Shown: positions 15,499-24,738 of the stretch, piece by piece
How the letters are laid out: every line of letters starts with the position of its first letter
Numbering within the stretch: the stretch's first letter is position 1
Assembly: GCF_016756595.1 (NCBI RefSeq)
Contig: NZ_AP023261.1
Location: 1 to 56,663, forward strand
DNA: 56,663 nucleotides
Source: Mesorhizobium sp. L-2-11
Lineage (GTDB): Bacteria > Pseudomonadota > Alphaproteobacteria > Rhizobiales > Rhizobiaceae
Direction of reading: 5' to 3'
Position numbers and translations under genes: made by a program
Notes under the pieces: model-generated
Database searches by the model: none
What the model was told of the DNA's origin: nothing
The model's input: the letters and a program-made list of their open reading frames with translations, nothing else

Positions 15499-18400
15499 TT
15501 ACACACTCACCAGCGGCGCAATGTTGGCCGCCCATTCCGCCGAGCCGACGTCGTTCGGGTGAACGCCGTCACCGATTGACGCATTGCTATTGGTGGTCAG
15601 CGACAGACCGTTGATTAGGATGTTGTTCGCGTCCGCGAGCTCAGTGAGCGCATCCGCCGTCGCCTGCCGATAGTCGGCAATCTTCAGCGTGAGCGCGTCT
15701 TGAGCAGCAGAGATCCAGTTCGACGTGATGACGTAGAGCTTGGTTGTCGGCTTCAGCACCCGAAAATTGTTGATCAGCGTCTTGTAGTTGTTCTTGTGGG
15801 TGAGCAGCGGAACCTGGTCGGTCCGGTCGTTGTAGTCGTAGAGCGAGAAAGCAACGGCGGGATTGGCTTGCCCGAGGACCGTGCCATCGGCCGTGCTGGT
15901 GTTCAGACGCCTGCTGCCATTGGCGAGGTTGATGTGCTGCCAGCCCTTGGCGCGGCAGAGCAGTTCGAACCAATGATATCGAGCAGCTGTCGCCTGGAAG
16001 CCATGGCCACGGCTATCGCCAATGATCACCGCGCGCGGCAGTGTTAAACGAGTTGCCGGTGCAGTGATCGTAGCGCCATTCGGGATCGTGGCACCCAGAA
16101 AACGAGTGCTCATGCCATAGGGCATGACGATCTCGATGTGCCGATCAGCGACCGAAGTAAAGGTGACCGGCACGAACGTTTTGCCGACTGCGGAGCCGAT
16201 CGTGAACGACTGGAAGAAAACGCCGTCGACAAAGATCGCGCCGACGCCGTTTGTCGAAGCCCCTGAGAGTCCGGGATTCGAGAAGTGAAGGACGATATCT
16301 TTGGCACGCGTGTTGAAATGTCGCCGCCAGCCTGGCGTCGTGTTTTGATAATTGCTGCTGACGATCGGCCGCACCAGGCTCGCCTCGGCGGCCGAGAGCG
16401 ACAGGGTGCCGTAATAGTCGCTATCCTCTATGCGACTGTCATTTGGGGCGATGTTGATCGTAGGCTCGTTGCCCGGCCAGCCGAAGGCCGTGACGTTGCG
16501 GATCTCGGCATCGCCTGCCGCGCGAGGAACGATGATGATCTCCTCAATCCATCCGCCCAGCGGGGTTAGACCTCCGGGTCCCAGCGCACCTAAACGGAAC
16601 GTCGTGAAAACGGTGGGCGCCGTAAACACAGTGTCGGTGGTGCCGAGCGTTCCATCCATGCCGAACCGGGCGGCGCCGGCAATCAGGCTGGCCATTTGCC
16701 GGTGACGAATGAACGGATCGCCAGCGCCGGCCAAGACATTCATCTGCAGAACATTGGCGTTGAACATCTGCAAGGCGCCGACGGTGATTGACGACAGCAT
16801 TGCTATGATGCGCTCACTGGTCGCGCCTGCATCAAGGCACCACACACCTCGGATGTCCGTATTGGCCGCTTCGGTCGAGACTACCGCATAGACGCTGAAC
16901 GTCGAAAAATCACCCGGCAGGGCCGACGTTGGGATGGTTATCGCGTCCGCTGAGCGCACGACTGCAGTTGTCGTGGTCGGCATCGGTGACGACGGATAGG
17001 TGGCGGTGCCAGGCTCATTCTGAAAGCAGTCGACGGCAATGGCGTCGCCGCTCGTCGCCAGCTTGATCAACACTGTCGGGTTGGCGAGCGTCTGGTTGGG
17101 GATAGAAAGCCGCGCCCACCGAGCGGTCGGCGTGATGACGGTCCATGTCGCGCCGCCATCCATCGACATCGACACGGCGCCGCTGCCGGTGACGCGCTTG
17201 ACATAGGCATCTTGCGCACGAAGGAGCGAGGCTTGCGTGATCGCCTGGGAAACCGTCGCGTCGGCGGCCGTGGCCGTCAGCAACGATGCGGAATTGGCGA
17301 CACCGTCGATGCCGACCTGGTTCTGCGCCACCGTCATGTTGGTTGCGACCCACACCAGGGCCGACGAAGAGATCGTCTTCGTGGCGCCACTGGTCGCGCC
17401 CGTAAGCGTCCCGGTCATGGCGCCGGCGCCGCCTGACAGCGCAAAGATGGTCGACGTCGAATTTCCGGCGCGATAGATGCCGGTGCCACCACCGGAAGCC
17501 GTAACCGTCTCACCATCAACGAAGGTGCCGGCTCCGCCGGTGACGGTTAGCTGGTGCGTGATGCGGAGCGACCGGCTCTGCAGCACGACGTTTGAACGCC
17601 CGGCCTCGACGCGAAGTCCCTTACGAGCGAGCGTGACCGGGTGGTGATCGAAGCGCAGAGTGTTGGCCGGGACAGCTTCCATGAAGCCGAGCGCGTTAAA
17701 GCGGTAGGTGATCCCGGCATTCGCAACGGCAATCTTGGAGGCTGCCGGCCCAAGAAAGCGTTTGGTCTCGTTCTCGGCGTCCTTGATCAGGACGGCCGGT
17801 GTGCTTTCAGCAAACAGGAACGCAGCGCCACTGTCCTCGTAGGCCAGGCGGCTTGCGAGCCGATCCGCGACGGCAGGATCAACGGTCGGCAGCGACCTGA
17901 CCCCGGTGTCGGTGGCGACCGGCCCGGCGGTCACGTTGAAAAGTCCAAGCACGCCGGTCGCGACTTCGGTCCAGAAGTACTCGCCGACATCGACATTCCT
18001 GCCGAGCACTGCGGCCGCCGCCGCGCCGGTCAGGCCTGCGGAGGCGGCAAAACTCAACGTTGGCGCGACGGTATAGGAGCCCGGCGAGGTGATCAGGACC
18101 TGCGTCAGCGCGCCGCCGGCGACGACGAAGCGGCCGGCAGCGCCGGAACCCGCACCGCCTGTGAAGGCCAGGTCGAAGGTGCCGTTGGCGCCGCCTGCGC
18201 CCGCCGTGATCGCGCCGGTCCCGATAATGCCAAGACCGATCGCTGCTGCAATGGTCGGGAACACGCCCTTGCCATAGAGCGAAGCATCACGCGCCGCCTG
18301 AGCGTTGACCACAGCCGCATTCGCCGCAACGACATCCGCTGCTGTCTGCGTCGCCTTGGCCGAGGCAGTGGTGGCGCTTCCCGCGGATGCTGAGACCGCA

Positions 18401-18933
18401 GTATTGATTGCCGTCATCGCGGAAGCGAGATCGCCGAAGGTCAGCGCGATCGAGGCGACTTGATCACGATAGCCCTCTGCTTGGTCGGCATAGGTCATTG
18501 CGTCTGCCGCATGCCCTGGCGCTGCGACGATCGCTGCCATGTTGGCGGCGGCCGAGACGATGCTCGCGATATTCATCGATACGGTGACGACATCCGGCCG
18601 GGTCGCCCAATATTCGGAACGACCAGCCCAATGCAAGGCGGAAAACCCGCCGTCGACCTCAACGTCTGCGTCTTCTTCGGCCCAGCGCCGCGCCAGCTCG
18701 ACCTTGTCGGCCGACTGCTGAAGCAGCGTGCCCCAGAAATTCGCGCCGGTCGCCGCCCAGACGCCGGAAGCCTTGCGCCATTCGGCGCCGGTGGCGCGGA
18801 TGATGGCGCGATCGCCTTCGCGGCCGAAATCGGCGACCAGCTCGGCGGCATCCTGCACGACATGCAGCGACTTGCCGGCCGGGCCGGATACGACGATGAC
18901 ATTGGGGGTTTCGAGAATTGCATCATACGACAT
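15499..18933 (-). CDS. Tail fibre/spike with C-terminal SGNH hydrolase domain
   Basis: 1144 residues. The N-terminus (about 1-130) looks like a virion-attachment domain (DAAELVADFGREGDRAIIRATG). An Ala-rich coiled region (130-220) and a Gly/Ala-rich beta region with repeated SPGSYTVAPTLSF-like strands follow, then long beta-rich modules. The last about 200 residues hold PRAVIIGDSRGHGF (nucleophile Ser), NLANGSRRL, an Asn in YVITSNW and GDGVHPND (Asp/His), an SGNH esterase layout. It probably binds and deacylates host surface polysaccharide. It is the most distal of the leftward tail genes. Confidence 0.8.
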   Translation of the reverse strand: MSYDAILETPNVIVVSGPAGKSLHVVQDAAELVADFGREGDRAIIRATGAEWRKASGVWAATGANFWGTLLQQSADKVELARRWAEEDADVEVDGGFSALHWAGRSEYWATRPDVVTVSMNIASIVSAAANMAAIVAAPGHAADAMTYADQAEGYRDQVASIALTFGDLASAMTAINTAVSASAGSATTASAKATQTAADVVAANAAVVNAQAARDASLYGKGVFPTIAAAIGLGIIGTGAITAGAGGANGTFDLAFTGGAGSGAAGRFVVAGGALTQVLITSPGSYTVAPTLSFAASAGLTGAAAAAVLGRNVDVGEYFWTEVATGVLGLFNVTAGPVATDTGVRSLPTVDPAVADRLASRLAYEDSGAAFLFAESTPAVLIKDAENETKRFLGPAASKIAVANAGITYRFNALGFMEAVPANTLRFDHHPVTLARKGLRVEAGRSNVVLQSRSLRITHQLTVTGGAGTFVDGETVTASGGGTGIYRAGNSTSTIFALSGGAGAMTGTLTGATSGATKTISSSALVWVATNMTVAQNQVGIDGVANSASLLTATAADATVSQAITQASLLRAQDAYVKRVTGSGAVSMSMDGGATWTVITPTARWARLSIPNQTLANPTVLIKLATSGDAIAVDCFQNEPGTATYPSSPMPTTTTAVVRSADAITIPTSALPGDFSTFSVYAVVSTEAANTDIRGVWCLDAGATSERIIAMLSSITVGALQMFNANVLQMNVLAGAGDPFIRHRQMASLIAGAARFGMDGTLGTTDTVFTAPTVFTTFRLGALGPGGLTPLGGWIEEIIIVPRAAGDAEIRNVTAFGWPGNEPTINIAPNDSRIEDSDYYGTLSLSAAEASLVRPIVSSNYQNTTPGWRRHFNTRAKDIVLHFSNPGLSGASTNGVGAIFVDGVFFQSFTIGSAVGKTFVPVTFTSVADRHIEIVMPYGMSTRFLGATIPNGATITAPATRLTLPRAVIIGDSRGHGFQATAARYHWFELLCRAKGWQHINLANGSRRLNTSTADGTVLGQANPAVAFSLYDYNDRTDQVPLLTHKNNYKTLINNFRVLKPTTKLYVITSNWISAAQDALTLKIADYRQATADALTELADANNILINGLSLTTNSNASIGDGVHPNDVGSAEWAANIAPLVSV

Positions 18934-19285
18934 CGCGGGTCACCGTTTTGAGGACTGGCCAGATCATTTTATCGAGCACCATGCGGCGGTCGCCGCCGTC
19001 GATGCGGGCGATGTCAAAGACGGCGATGGTCGATGAGGCAAAAAGCCGCGTCGCCGTGTCCGACAGGAAGAAGGCCAGCGTGTGCGGCGCCTCGCGCTGC
19101 AACGTGGCGGTTGCCGTGTCGGCTTCGAACAGCACCGGCCCCGGCACAGCCGAGCGGAACTGCGCGACCAGCCGAGCGCTGCCGACCTGTTCGGCGTCCC
19201 ACAGATACAAGGGGAATTGCAGGCGCATCTGAAAATCGTAGCCGGGCCGGATCGGCTCGACATTGCGAAAGACATACTTGGCCAT
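18923..19285 (-). CDS. Tail-region protein of unknown function
   Basis: 120 residues, overlapping the tail fibre start by 11 bases and sharing one base with the upstream gene. Beta-rich sequence (QMRLQFPLYLWDAEQVGSARLVAQFRS read as separate strands) with an acidic middle. It could be a fibre chaperone or connector between two fibre genes. Not recognised as a family. Confidence 0.5.
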   Translation of the reverse strand: MAKYVFRNVEPIRPGYDFQMRLQFPLYLWDAEQVGSARLVAQFRSAVPGPVLFEADTATATLQREAPHTLAFFLSDTATRLFASSTIAVFDIARIDGGDRRMVLDKMIWPVLKTVTRDVV

Positions 19286-19665
19286 CAGAGCGCTGCCGCG
19301 GCGGTGAAGAACGCGTCGACCTGCTCGCCCGTAAAACCGAGCGCAGCAAAGCCGGCCTGCATCGTTGTATCAGTGCGGACAAAGCTGCCGCTGTTGTCAT
19401 AGGCGATCTGGACGGCCTGGCCCTGCGTGCCGATCCAGGCCTCGACCGCGGCCAAATGGCCGGCGCTGAGAAGCTGCAGCTTGAACTGGCGTGCCGAAAC
19501 CCGATCGGGAATGACCGGCTCGATCGGCGGCGGAGTGAAGACTTCGCCATCGAACAGGAAGCCCGGGCAGACCGATTCATCGGCTTCGACAAAGCCTTCC
19601 GGGGCAGCACCCGAGCGGTCTGACTGAACGACGATGCCGTTTTCGACAAGGACGAAGTTACTCAT
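19285..19665 (-). CDS. Tail-fibre-assembly-like protein
   Basis: 126 residues from ATG 19665 (ATGA overlap with the upstream fibre gene). It starts SNFVLVENGIVVQ, a common opening of small proteins that follow tail fibre genes, and holds FLFDGEVFTPPP and a helical AAVEAWIGTQG part. The position directly after a fibre gene suggests a chaperone or tip adaptor. Low sequence signal. Confidence 0.5.
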   Translation of the reverse strand: MSNFVLVENGIVVQSDRSGAAPEGFVEADESVCPGFLFDGEVFTPPPIEPVIPDRVSARQFKLQLLSAGHLAAVEAWIGTQGQAVQIAYDNSGSFVRTDTTMQAGFAALGFTGEQVDAFFTAAAAL

Positions 19666-21080
19666 GCGTCTCCCCAATATTTCAGGCGGGCGTAAACCTC
19701 GATCGAGCCGAAGCCGAAGGCGACGCCGAGGCCATCGGCGTTGGTAGCCGAGGTCCGATATTCCAAACGGTAGGCGTGGCCGCCGATGACCACGGCGCCG
19801 CCAACCGCCATGCTGCCGCTGTTCGGCGAGCTGTTGCCCACTGTGCCAATGCCGGTCGCGACTTCGGCGCCGGCCGTCACGTCATAGAGACGTGCCTGAA
19901 TAGGGATGGCATAGGCGCCGACCTGCCACTCGACCCAGCCAGAGTTCGCCGGCGTGAAGACGTTGCTTGCCAGCGCCATCAGACTGTTGGGATCGCGAAC
20001 TTTGGTGTTGAGGACGTGGGTCGCCCAGGCACCATTGCCCGGCGACGAGCTGCCGCCGCTGGTGCCGGAGGGCTTCTGGTCTTCCAGCACGGCATCGGCC
20101 AAGCCGTTGCCGCCGCCATACTCCAGCGCGGTCGCGGCGGCGTTCATACGTAGCGTGCGCCGGGCGGCGCCCTTGGGCAGGCGCGTTAGAACCTTCGGCC
20201 CGCTGGCGTAAAACAGATCGCCCGCAACCACACCGGCCGGCGCCGCCAGGAAAAGCTTTTGCCCGACGCCATCGCCGACGACGATGATGTCGTCGTCGGT
20301 GTCCCAGCGGGCGTCGCCTTCCAGCGTCGGCAGCGGGTTGGCGCCCTGCTTGAGGATGATGGTGTCGCTGACCGGCGCACCACTCGCCCTCAGGAAGCCG
20401 AGCATGCGCCAGTTGCCGGAGCCGAGCGACTGCATCAGGGCAGTGTCGCCGGCCGCGGCTTGCATGTCGGCTGCACCCGGCAGGATCATGCTGGTGGCAT
20501 TGTAGGTCAGCGTCAGCGGCGCAGCGAAAGTCAGCCGGCGGATGGCTCCATCGGGTGCCGAGCCGAAGGAAGAGATCGTGGACGTTCCGGTGATGCGGAC
20601 ATTGATGCCCGTGGCGTCACCGAGATCGGTGGTGGCGGCGCTGGCGATGTCGGCAGACATAGCCGACAGATTGTCGGCGGCACCGATCAGGCTCGCGGCA
20701 CCCGTGCCGCCATGGTCGATGTCGATGAGCCCGTCATTGTTGGCGTCATAGATGGCCTTGGCCATCATGCCATAGCCGCCGACATCGACACCGGACAGGA
20801 TGTCGGTCACCGCCATGCCGAGATAGAGCTGCAGAACCGTCTTCACCAACTCCGGGTCGGCGGGATCAAGCGTCGACAGGTCGACGCCGGAGCCGATCAG
20901 CACGACGCGCAGGTTGGCGATGATGCGGTTCCAGTCGTCGGCGGTCAGCTTGGTCGAATCGCCGTAGGAAAGGCCGTTCCTCGCCCATGAGAAGCCGTCG
21001 ACATGGGCGGTCTCCAGGCCAGGCGGCGCCGTCAGTTTCTTGACGACATCCAGTATCCCAAACAGATCGGGTGCAGCCAT
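19662..21080 (-). CDS. Tail fibre protein
   Basis: 472 residues from ATG 21080; TTG at 21092 would add MTKK. The first 70 residues are globular (TAHVDGFSWARNGLSYGD). Residues 80-330 are beta-rich and Gly/Asp/Thr-rich with NDGLIDIDHGGTGAASL, a motif frequent in phage fibres, and the C-terminus forms a beta sandwich-like part (YRLEYRTSATNADGLG). It is followed by the assembly-like protein. The upstream 104-bp gap (21093-21196) is GC-rich with several short inverted repeats and no gene. Confidence 0.72.
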   Translation of the reverse strand: MAAPDLFGILDVVKKLTAPPGLETAHVDGFSWARNGLSYGDSTKLTADDWNRIIANLRVVLIGSGVDLSTLDPADPELVKTVLQLYLGMAVTDILSGVDVGGYGMMAKAIYDANNDGLIDIDHGGTGAASLIGAADNLSAMSADIASAATTDLGDATGINVRITGTSTISSFGSAPDGAIRRLTFAAPLTLTYNATSMILPGAADMQAAAGDTALMQSLGSGNWRMLGFLRASGAPVSDTIILKQGANPLPTLEGDARWDTDDDIIVVGDGVGQKLFLAAPAGVVAGDLFYASGPKVLTRLPKGAARRTLRMNAAATALEYGGGNGLADAVLEDQKPSGTSGGSSSPGNGAWATHVLNTKVRDPNSLMALASNVFTPANSGWVEWQVGAYAIPIQARLYDVTAGAEVATGIGTVGNSSPNSGSMAVGGAVVIGGHAYRLEYRTSATNADGLGVAFGFGSIEVYARLKYWGDA

Positions 21081-21196
21081 CTTTTTGGTCAATCCATGGA
21101 ATGAGAAGCATTAAGGCCGGGGCCGCGGCCCGCCGGTCGTCCGGCGCGCCGTCGCAGGGCCAGCAGCGAAGGCTGCGGTGCGGCCATTGAGACAAA

Positions 21197-21967
21197 TCAA
21201 GTCTTGATGATGTAGAGCACCGCCCGGTTGCGCGGCCGCGTCTCGGCATCGCCGGTCACGACGTTGACAATGTCGACATAAGGGTTCGAGCCGCCGCCCG
21301 GATCGAAATCGCCGGTAACGATGCGCTCGCCGGTCTTCGACGCGCGGACAAAGCCGACCTGCGATGGATTGGTCGCCGGCGGCTGGCCGACGCCGGCCTG
21401 CTGAAGCGTGACGGGCGAGCCGTCCGCCGGGTTGACGCGCTGGACGGTGTCGTTCTTCGGCCGCGCCGTCGCATAGTCCTGCCAGGTGCCGAAGGCGCGG
21501 CCGGCGTCGATGCCGCGCCCGTCGTCAAAGCCGCGCAGGAATTCACCGCGGAAGTCAGGCACGTTGAAGGTGGTAACCGCATCGCCGGCGCCCCAACTGG
21601 TGCCGATTGCCGCGAACAGATCGGCATAGGTGATGCGGCTGACGGCCTGGCCGTTGCATTTCAGCCAGCCGGTCGGCGCCCCAGCAGCCGCGAACATCGA
21701 GATAGAACCGGGCGGAACTTCGATCGACGGGCTTTCACCGGCAACAATGGATGCGATCAGCGCCTGCAGGGCCTGCCACAGCTGCGTCGGATCGTTCGGG
21801 TCGGGCGTCAGTCCGGCCTCGGTGATCACCTTCAGGATTTCGTCCTGCGTGTCGTTCAGCACCTTGGCCGGCGGGATCGAGCCGTCGAGGCCGGCCGGCT
21901 TGTTCTCGTCCCAATAGGGAATGCGCGAAGTGGACGGCGGCGCATTGCGCGGATTGACGAATTTCAT
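21197..21967 (-). CDS. Tail collar-domain fibre protein
   Basis: 256 residues. Residues about 80-150 show the phage tail-collar/MdpB pattern: PPGSISMFAAAGAPTGWLKC, NGQAVSRITYADLFAAIG, VTTFNVPDFRGEFLRG and a late RPRNRAVLYIIKT. The N-terminal part (RIPYWDENKPAGLDGSIPPA) resembles the attachment segment of Mu-type fibres. It is the first fibre gene after the baseplate block and starts 13 bases after the gp48-like gene. Confidence 0.82.
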   Translation of the reverse strand: MKFVNPRNAPPSTSRIPYWDENKPAGLDGSIPPAKVLNDTQDEILKVITEAGLTPDPNDPTQLWQALQALIASIVAGESPSIEVPPGSISMFAAAGAPTGWLKCNGQAVSRITYADLFAAIGTSWGAGDAVTTFNVPDFRGEFLRGFDDGRGIDAGRAFGTWQDYATARPKNDTVQRVNPADGSPVTLQQAGVGQPPATNPSQVGFVRASKTGERIVTGDFDPGGGSNPYVDIVNVVTGDAETRPRNRAVLYIIKT

Positions 21968-21980
21968 GAGTTCACCCTTT

Positions 21981-22709
21981 TCAGGCCGAGAAGATAACGG
22001 TGGTCCACGCCGGCTTCAGCGCGTTAAACAGGCAGACCAGGTCGTCCGGCAGGCCGAGCTTGCCGAGCGGCGTCTCGCCCATGCGGCCGACGCCCATGCG
22101 GAAATGGTCGACCGATACGCCGGGCACTTTGACGATCCAGACATATTCGGACGGGTAGCCGCCGCCGAGCGCTTCTGTGCCGCCCATTGCCGAGCCGCCC
22201 ATGCGGAACGGCGTCGGCTCCTCGATCGAGATCGCATAGCCGGCATCGGCGGCGAGCTTGATGAAATCGGCTGGCGTGATGGTGCCGCCGGAGCGGATCT
22301 TCAGCAGCAGCGAGCGCATGCGCGCATCGATCGTCTGGTCCGGACCAAGACAGGGATCGGGCAGCCCGTATTCGATTTCCCAATCGTCAAGCGAATTGAC
22401 CAGCGTGACCGCTGTCGATTCGAGCGTGACGCCGAACAGCACCCGGTAGGCATCGGCAAAGGCCGAGCCGATCACCCGCCAGAAGCGCGCCAGAACCGAC
22501 AACGGATCAAGCGCCTGGTTGTCTGATGTGCCCCACGCCGCACCCTTCGGCAGCAGCGCGGTCAGAAACCCTTCGGCTGTCTCGTCGGAGGGATCGGACA
22601 GGACGTCGCCTTGTGGCGGCGGGCCAATGAACGGGTCGTCCGGGGCGAAGTGGAAGAAGGCAAGCTCGTCTTCGCCGGGATAGCGCGGCCAGCGCGCGGC
22701 GTCAGACAT
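21981..22709 (-). CDS. Baseplate protein, DUF2313 / Mu gp48-like
   Basis: 242 residues from ATG 22709. The family signature is in the second quarter: LTALLPKGAAWGT, then LARFWRVIGSAFADAYR, TLVNSLDDWEIEYGLPDPC and MRSLLLKIRSGGTITPADF. The C-terminal part is Gly-rich. In Mu-like phages this protein links the wedge to the tail fibres. It overlaps the gp47-like gene by 8 bases, as usual in this module. Confidence 0.85.
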   Translation of the reverse strand: MSDAARWPRYPGEDELAFFHFAPDDPFIGPPPQGDVLSDPSDETAEGFLTALLPKGAAWGTSDNQALDPLSVLARFWRVIGSAFADAYRVLFGVTLESTAVTLVNSLDDWEIEYGLPDPCLGPDQTIDARMRSLLLKIRSGGTITPADFIKLAADAGYAISIEEPTPFRMGGSAMGGTEALGGGYPSEYVWIVKVPGVSVDHFRMGVGRMGETPLGKLGLPDDLVCLFNALKPAWTTVIFSA

Positions 22710-23778
22710 AGCTGATAGTGCCCAAAACAGGCATCTCGCCGCCGACATAGGTGATGTCGCCGGACGGATCGATCAGGAAGTGCCGGTCCTCGCCGACCGC
22801 AAGGCTGATCGCCTCCGAAATCCACGAGCGCGACAGGGTGAACGGCGCCGAGGCGACACCCGGCCGGGCGCGCCTGACCAGCATGGCCGCGATCGAGGCG
22901 GCAATCGCCGCGCGCGTCTGCACCGTGTCGACGGCAAGGTTGGCGATGGTGATGGTGAGCGGCGACGGGATCGGTGCCGAAACGGAAAGGCCGGCGCGGA
23001 TCAAGCGGCGCGCCTCCAGCGCATCCTGCACCAAAGCGATGTCACCGGCCTCCGGAATGCCATTCTCGCGGCCTTCGAACAGAAACCAGACACCGACCGT
23101 TCCGGGCGCGTCGGCGAAAGGAAACGCCCATGCCTGGATGACGCCGGGCACTGCACGGGCGAACTGCTCGTAATCCGAATAGGCGCCGCCCTGCGGCGGC
23201 CGCCGCTTGCGATCGAGGATACGGGCGCGCAGGCTGGCATCCGTCTCTGTATCGGCGCCGCCGCCAATGCCGCCACTGGCCACGGTGGCTTCCAGCTCGA
23301 GGTTCGGGAACTGGGTCGGGTCGGCGCGCTCCACCGTCTCGCCGGCGGCGATGTTGGTCGCGACACCATAGTCGTCGGACAGGATCGTTAGCGTCAGCAA
23401 GCCGGCGAGATCCGAGCGCGCATCCGAAATCGAGTGATAGAGCCGGTTGCCGGCGATGAAGGCGATGCCGGCCGGATAGATCGTATCGGCATAGCCATTG
23501 AGCGTCACCACACCCTCGGCACGCGCCATCGGCCGACGATAGATGCCAAGTTCGGCCCCGTGCCGCTCGAGGTGCTGGACGCTGGCCGTGGTGGCGAAGA
23601 TCTGCTCGTAGAGCCAGGCGGCGCGCAGATGCATGTCGTGGAGCCCGGCGGCGACCGTCTTGACGATCGCCGTCAGATTGTTCGGCCATACCAGCGCATC
23701 GGTGCCCGGCAAATAACGGCGCAAGGCGCCGCGCAGCCGGGCCGATATCTCAGACGGCGAGAGGACGGTCCAGGCCAC
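22702..23778 (-). CDS. Baseplate J-like protein (Mu gp47 family)
   Basis: 358 residues from GTG 23778, chosen because GGGAG lies 7 bases upstream. Recognisable baseplate-J features are VWPNNLTAIVKTVAAGLHDMH, ERHGAELGIYRRPM, a GIAFIAGNRLYHS strand, and the GGADTETDASLRARILDRK / GGAYSDYEQFARAVPGVIQA motif in the middle. It forms the baseplate wedge. The start lies inside the end of the gp46-like gene (29-base overlap). Confidence 0.9.
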   Translation of the reverse strand: MAWTVLSPSEISARLRGALRRYLPGTDALVWPNNLTAIVKTVAAGLHDMHLRAAWLYEQIFATTASVQHLERHGAELGIYRRPMARAEGVVTLNGYADTIYPAGIAFIAGNRLYHSISDARSDLAGLLTLTILSDDYGVATNIAAGETVERADPTQFPNLELEATVASGGIGGGADTETDASLRARILDRKRRPPQGGAYSDYEQFARAVPGVIQAWAFPFADAPGTVGVWFLFEGRENGIPEAGDIALVQDALEARRLIRAGLSVSAPIPSPLTITIANLAVDTVQTRAAIAASIAAMLVRRARPGVASAPFTLSRSWISEAISLAVGEDRHFLIDPSGDITYVGGEMPVLGTISYV

Positions 23779-24289
23779 GCAGTTGCTCCCACAGGACGCC
23801 GAAGCGGCGATCGAAAACGACCGCGCCATCGCGGTCCTTCAAAAGAATTTTAAGATCGATGCGCCGCTCGGCCGGCAGCGCCGTGCCGGTCACCTCGACG
23901 AATGAGACCGCGCCCTGGTCGACTAGCGTCTGCAAGGCGGCACGGGCATAGTCTTCAGCGCGCAAGGCGGTCGCATCGCTGGCGGTCGAGCGGCGCAGCA
24001 GCCAGAGCTTTGAGCCGATCGCGGTCTCGCCGAGATCGGTGCGCAGGTCGAAACTGTCGCCGGGCCAGCCGCGGTTCTGCTCTTCGGGCGACAGCTCGTC
24101 TGGTTCGACGCGGGCATCGGTCATCAGGCAGAGCAGCACGGCGGTGGCTAATGCGGCCTTGGCGCGCAGGCCGCCGGCATTGACCTTGTCGTCGCCGGCA
24201 AGCGCCCAGTCGCCTGACGTGCCGTCCCATAGCGTGTCCGGCGACAGCAGCGGTTCGCCGTCGCCGGTGAGCGGAACAATCCTGATCAT
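23750..24289 (-). CDS. Phage GP46-family baseplate protein
   Basis: 179 residues from ATG 24289 (ATGA overlap). It contains SPEEQNRGWPGDSFDL with the family-typical GWxGD, then GSKLWLLRR and RAEDYARAALQTLVDQG, and a C-terminal beta strand pair (ERRIDLKILLKDRDG). It is the GP46 (gp25-like) component of the wedge in Mu-type tails. Its place between gp45- and gp47-like genes is canonical. Confidence 0.85.
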   Translation of the reverse strand: MIRIVPLTGDGEPLLSPDTLWDGTSGDWALAGDDKVNAGGLRAKAALATAVLLCLMTDARVEPDELSPEEQNRGWPGDSFDLRTDLGETAIGSKLWLLRRSTASDATALRAEDYARAALQTLVDQGAVSFVEVTGTALPAERRIDLKILLKDRDGAVVFDRRFGVLWEQLRGLDRPLAV

Positions 24290-24738
24290 CAGTGCGAGTG
24301 GTGGTTGGTGTTGCCGCCGGCATCGATAATCGAGCCGGTCGCCGTTATGTTGCCGTCGACGTTGAGGTCGCCTTTCAAATTCCAGGTGCCGCCGGTCAGC
24401 GTGATGGTGCGCGAGCCGAAATCCATGGTCACGCCTCCAGCGAACAGTTTGATGATGTTGCCGGCCGCATCGTAAAGCGCCGCCGCCCCGTTCGGCAGGT
24501 CCGGCCGATGCGAGGTGTGCTCGATGCCCATGAGCAGCGCCTGCGTGCGTCGGCCTGGCATGACCATGGCGACGCCGATCGCGCCCTTCGGCGGGCGGCT
24601 GGCGGCGCCATGCGGCTGGACGTAGAGCAGATCCTTGAACGTCTCGCCGGCAAGGCCACGGCCCGAGATCAGCAGCTGGCCGTTGTCGAAGCGCGAGCTG
24701 TCGATTTCGAACCGCGTCAGATGAGCCGACGATTTCAT
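24289..24738 (-). CDS. Baseplate spike, Mu gp45-like
   Basis: 149 residues from ATG 24738. The N-terminal OB-like part holds QPHGAASRPPKGAIGVAMV and MPGRRTQALLMGIEHTSHRP; the C-terminal part is a short beta-helix (TITLTGGTWNLKGDLNVDGN) ending GNTNHHSH. The terminal His cluster suggests the metal-bound apex known from gpV/gp45 spikes. It pierces the outer membrane during contraction. It is coupled to the gp44-like gene by a 4-base overlap. Confidence 0.85.
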   Translation of the reverse strand: MKSSAHLTRFEIDSSRFDNGQLLISGRGLAGETFKDLLYVQPHGAASRPPKGAIGVAMVMPGRRTQALLMGIEHTSHRPDLPNGAAALYDAAGNIIKLFAGGVTMDFGSRTITLTGGTWNLKGDLNVDGNITATGSIIDAGGNTNHHSH

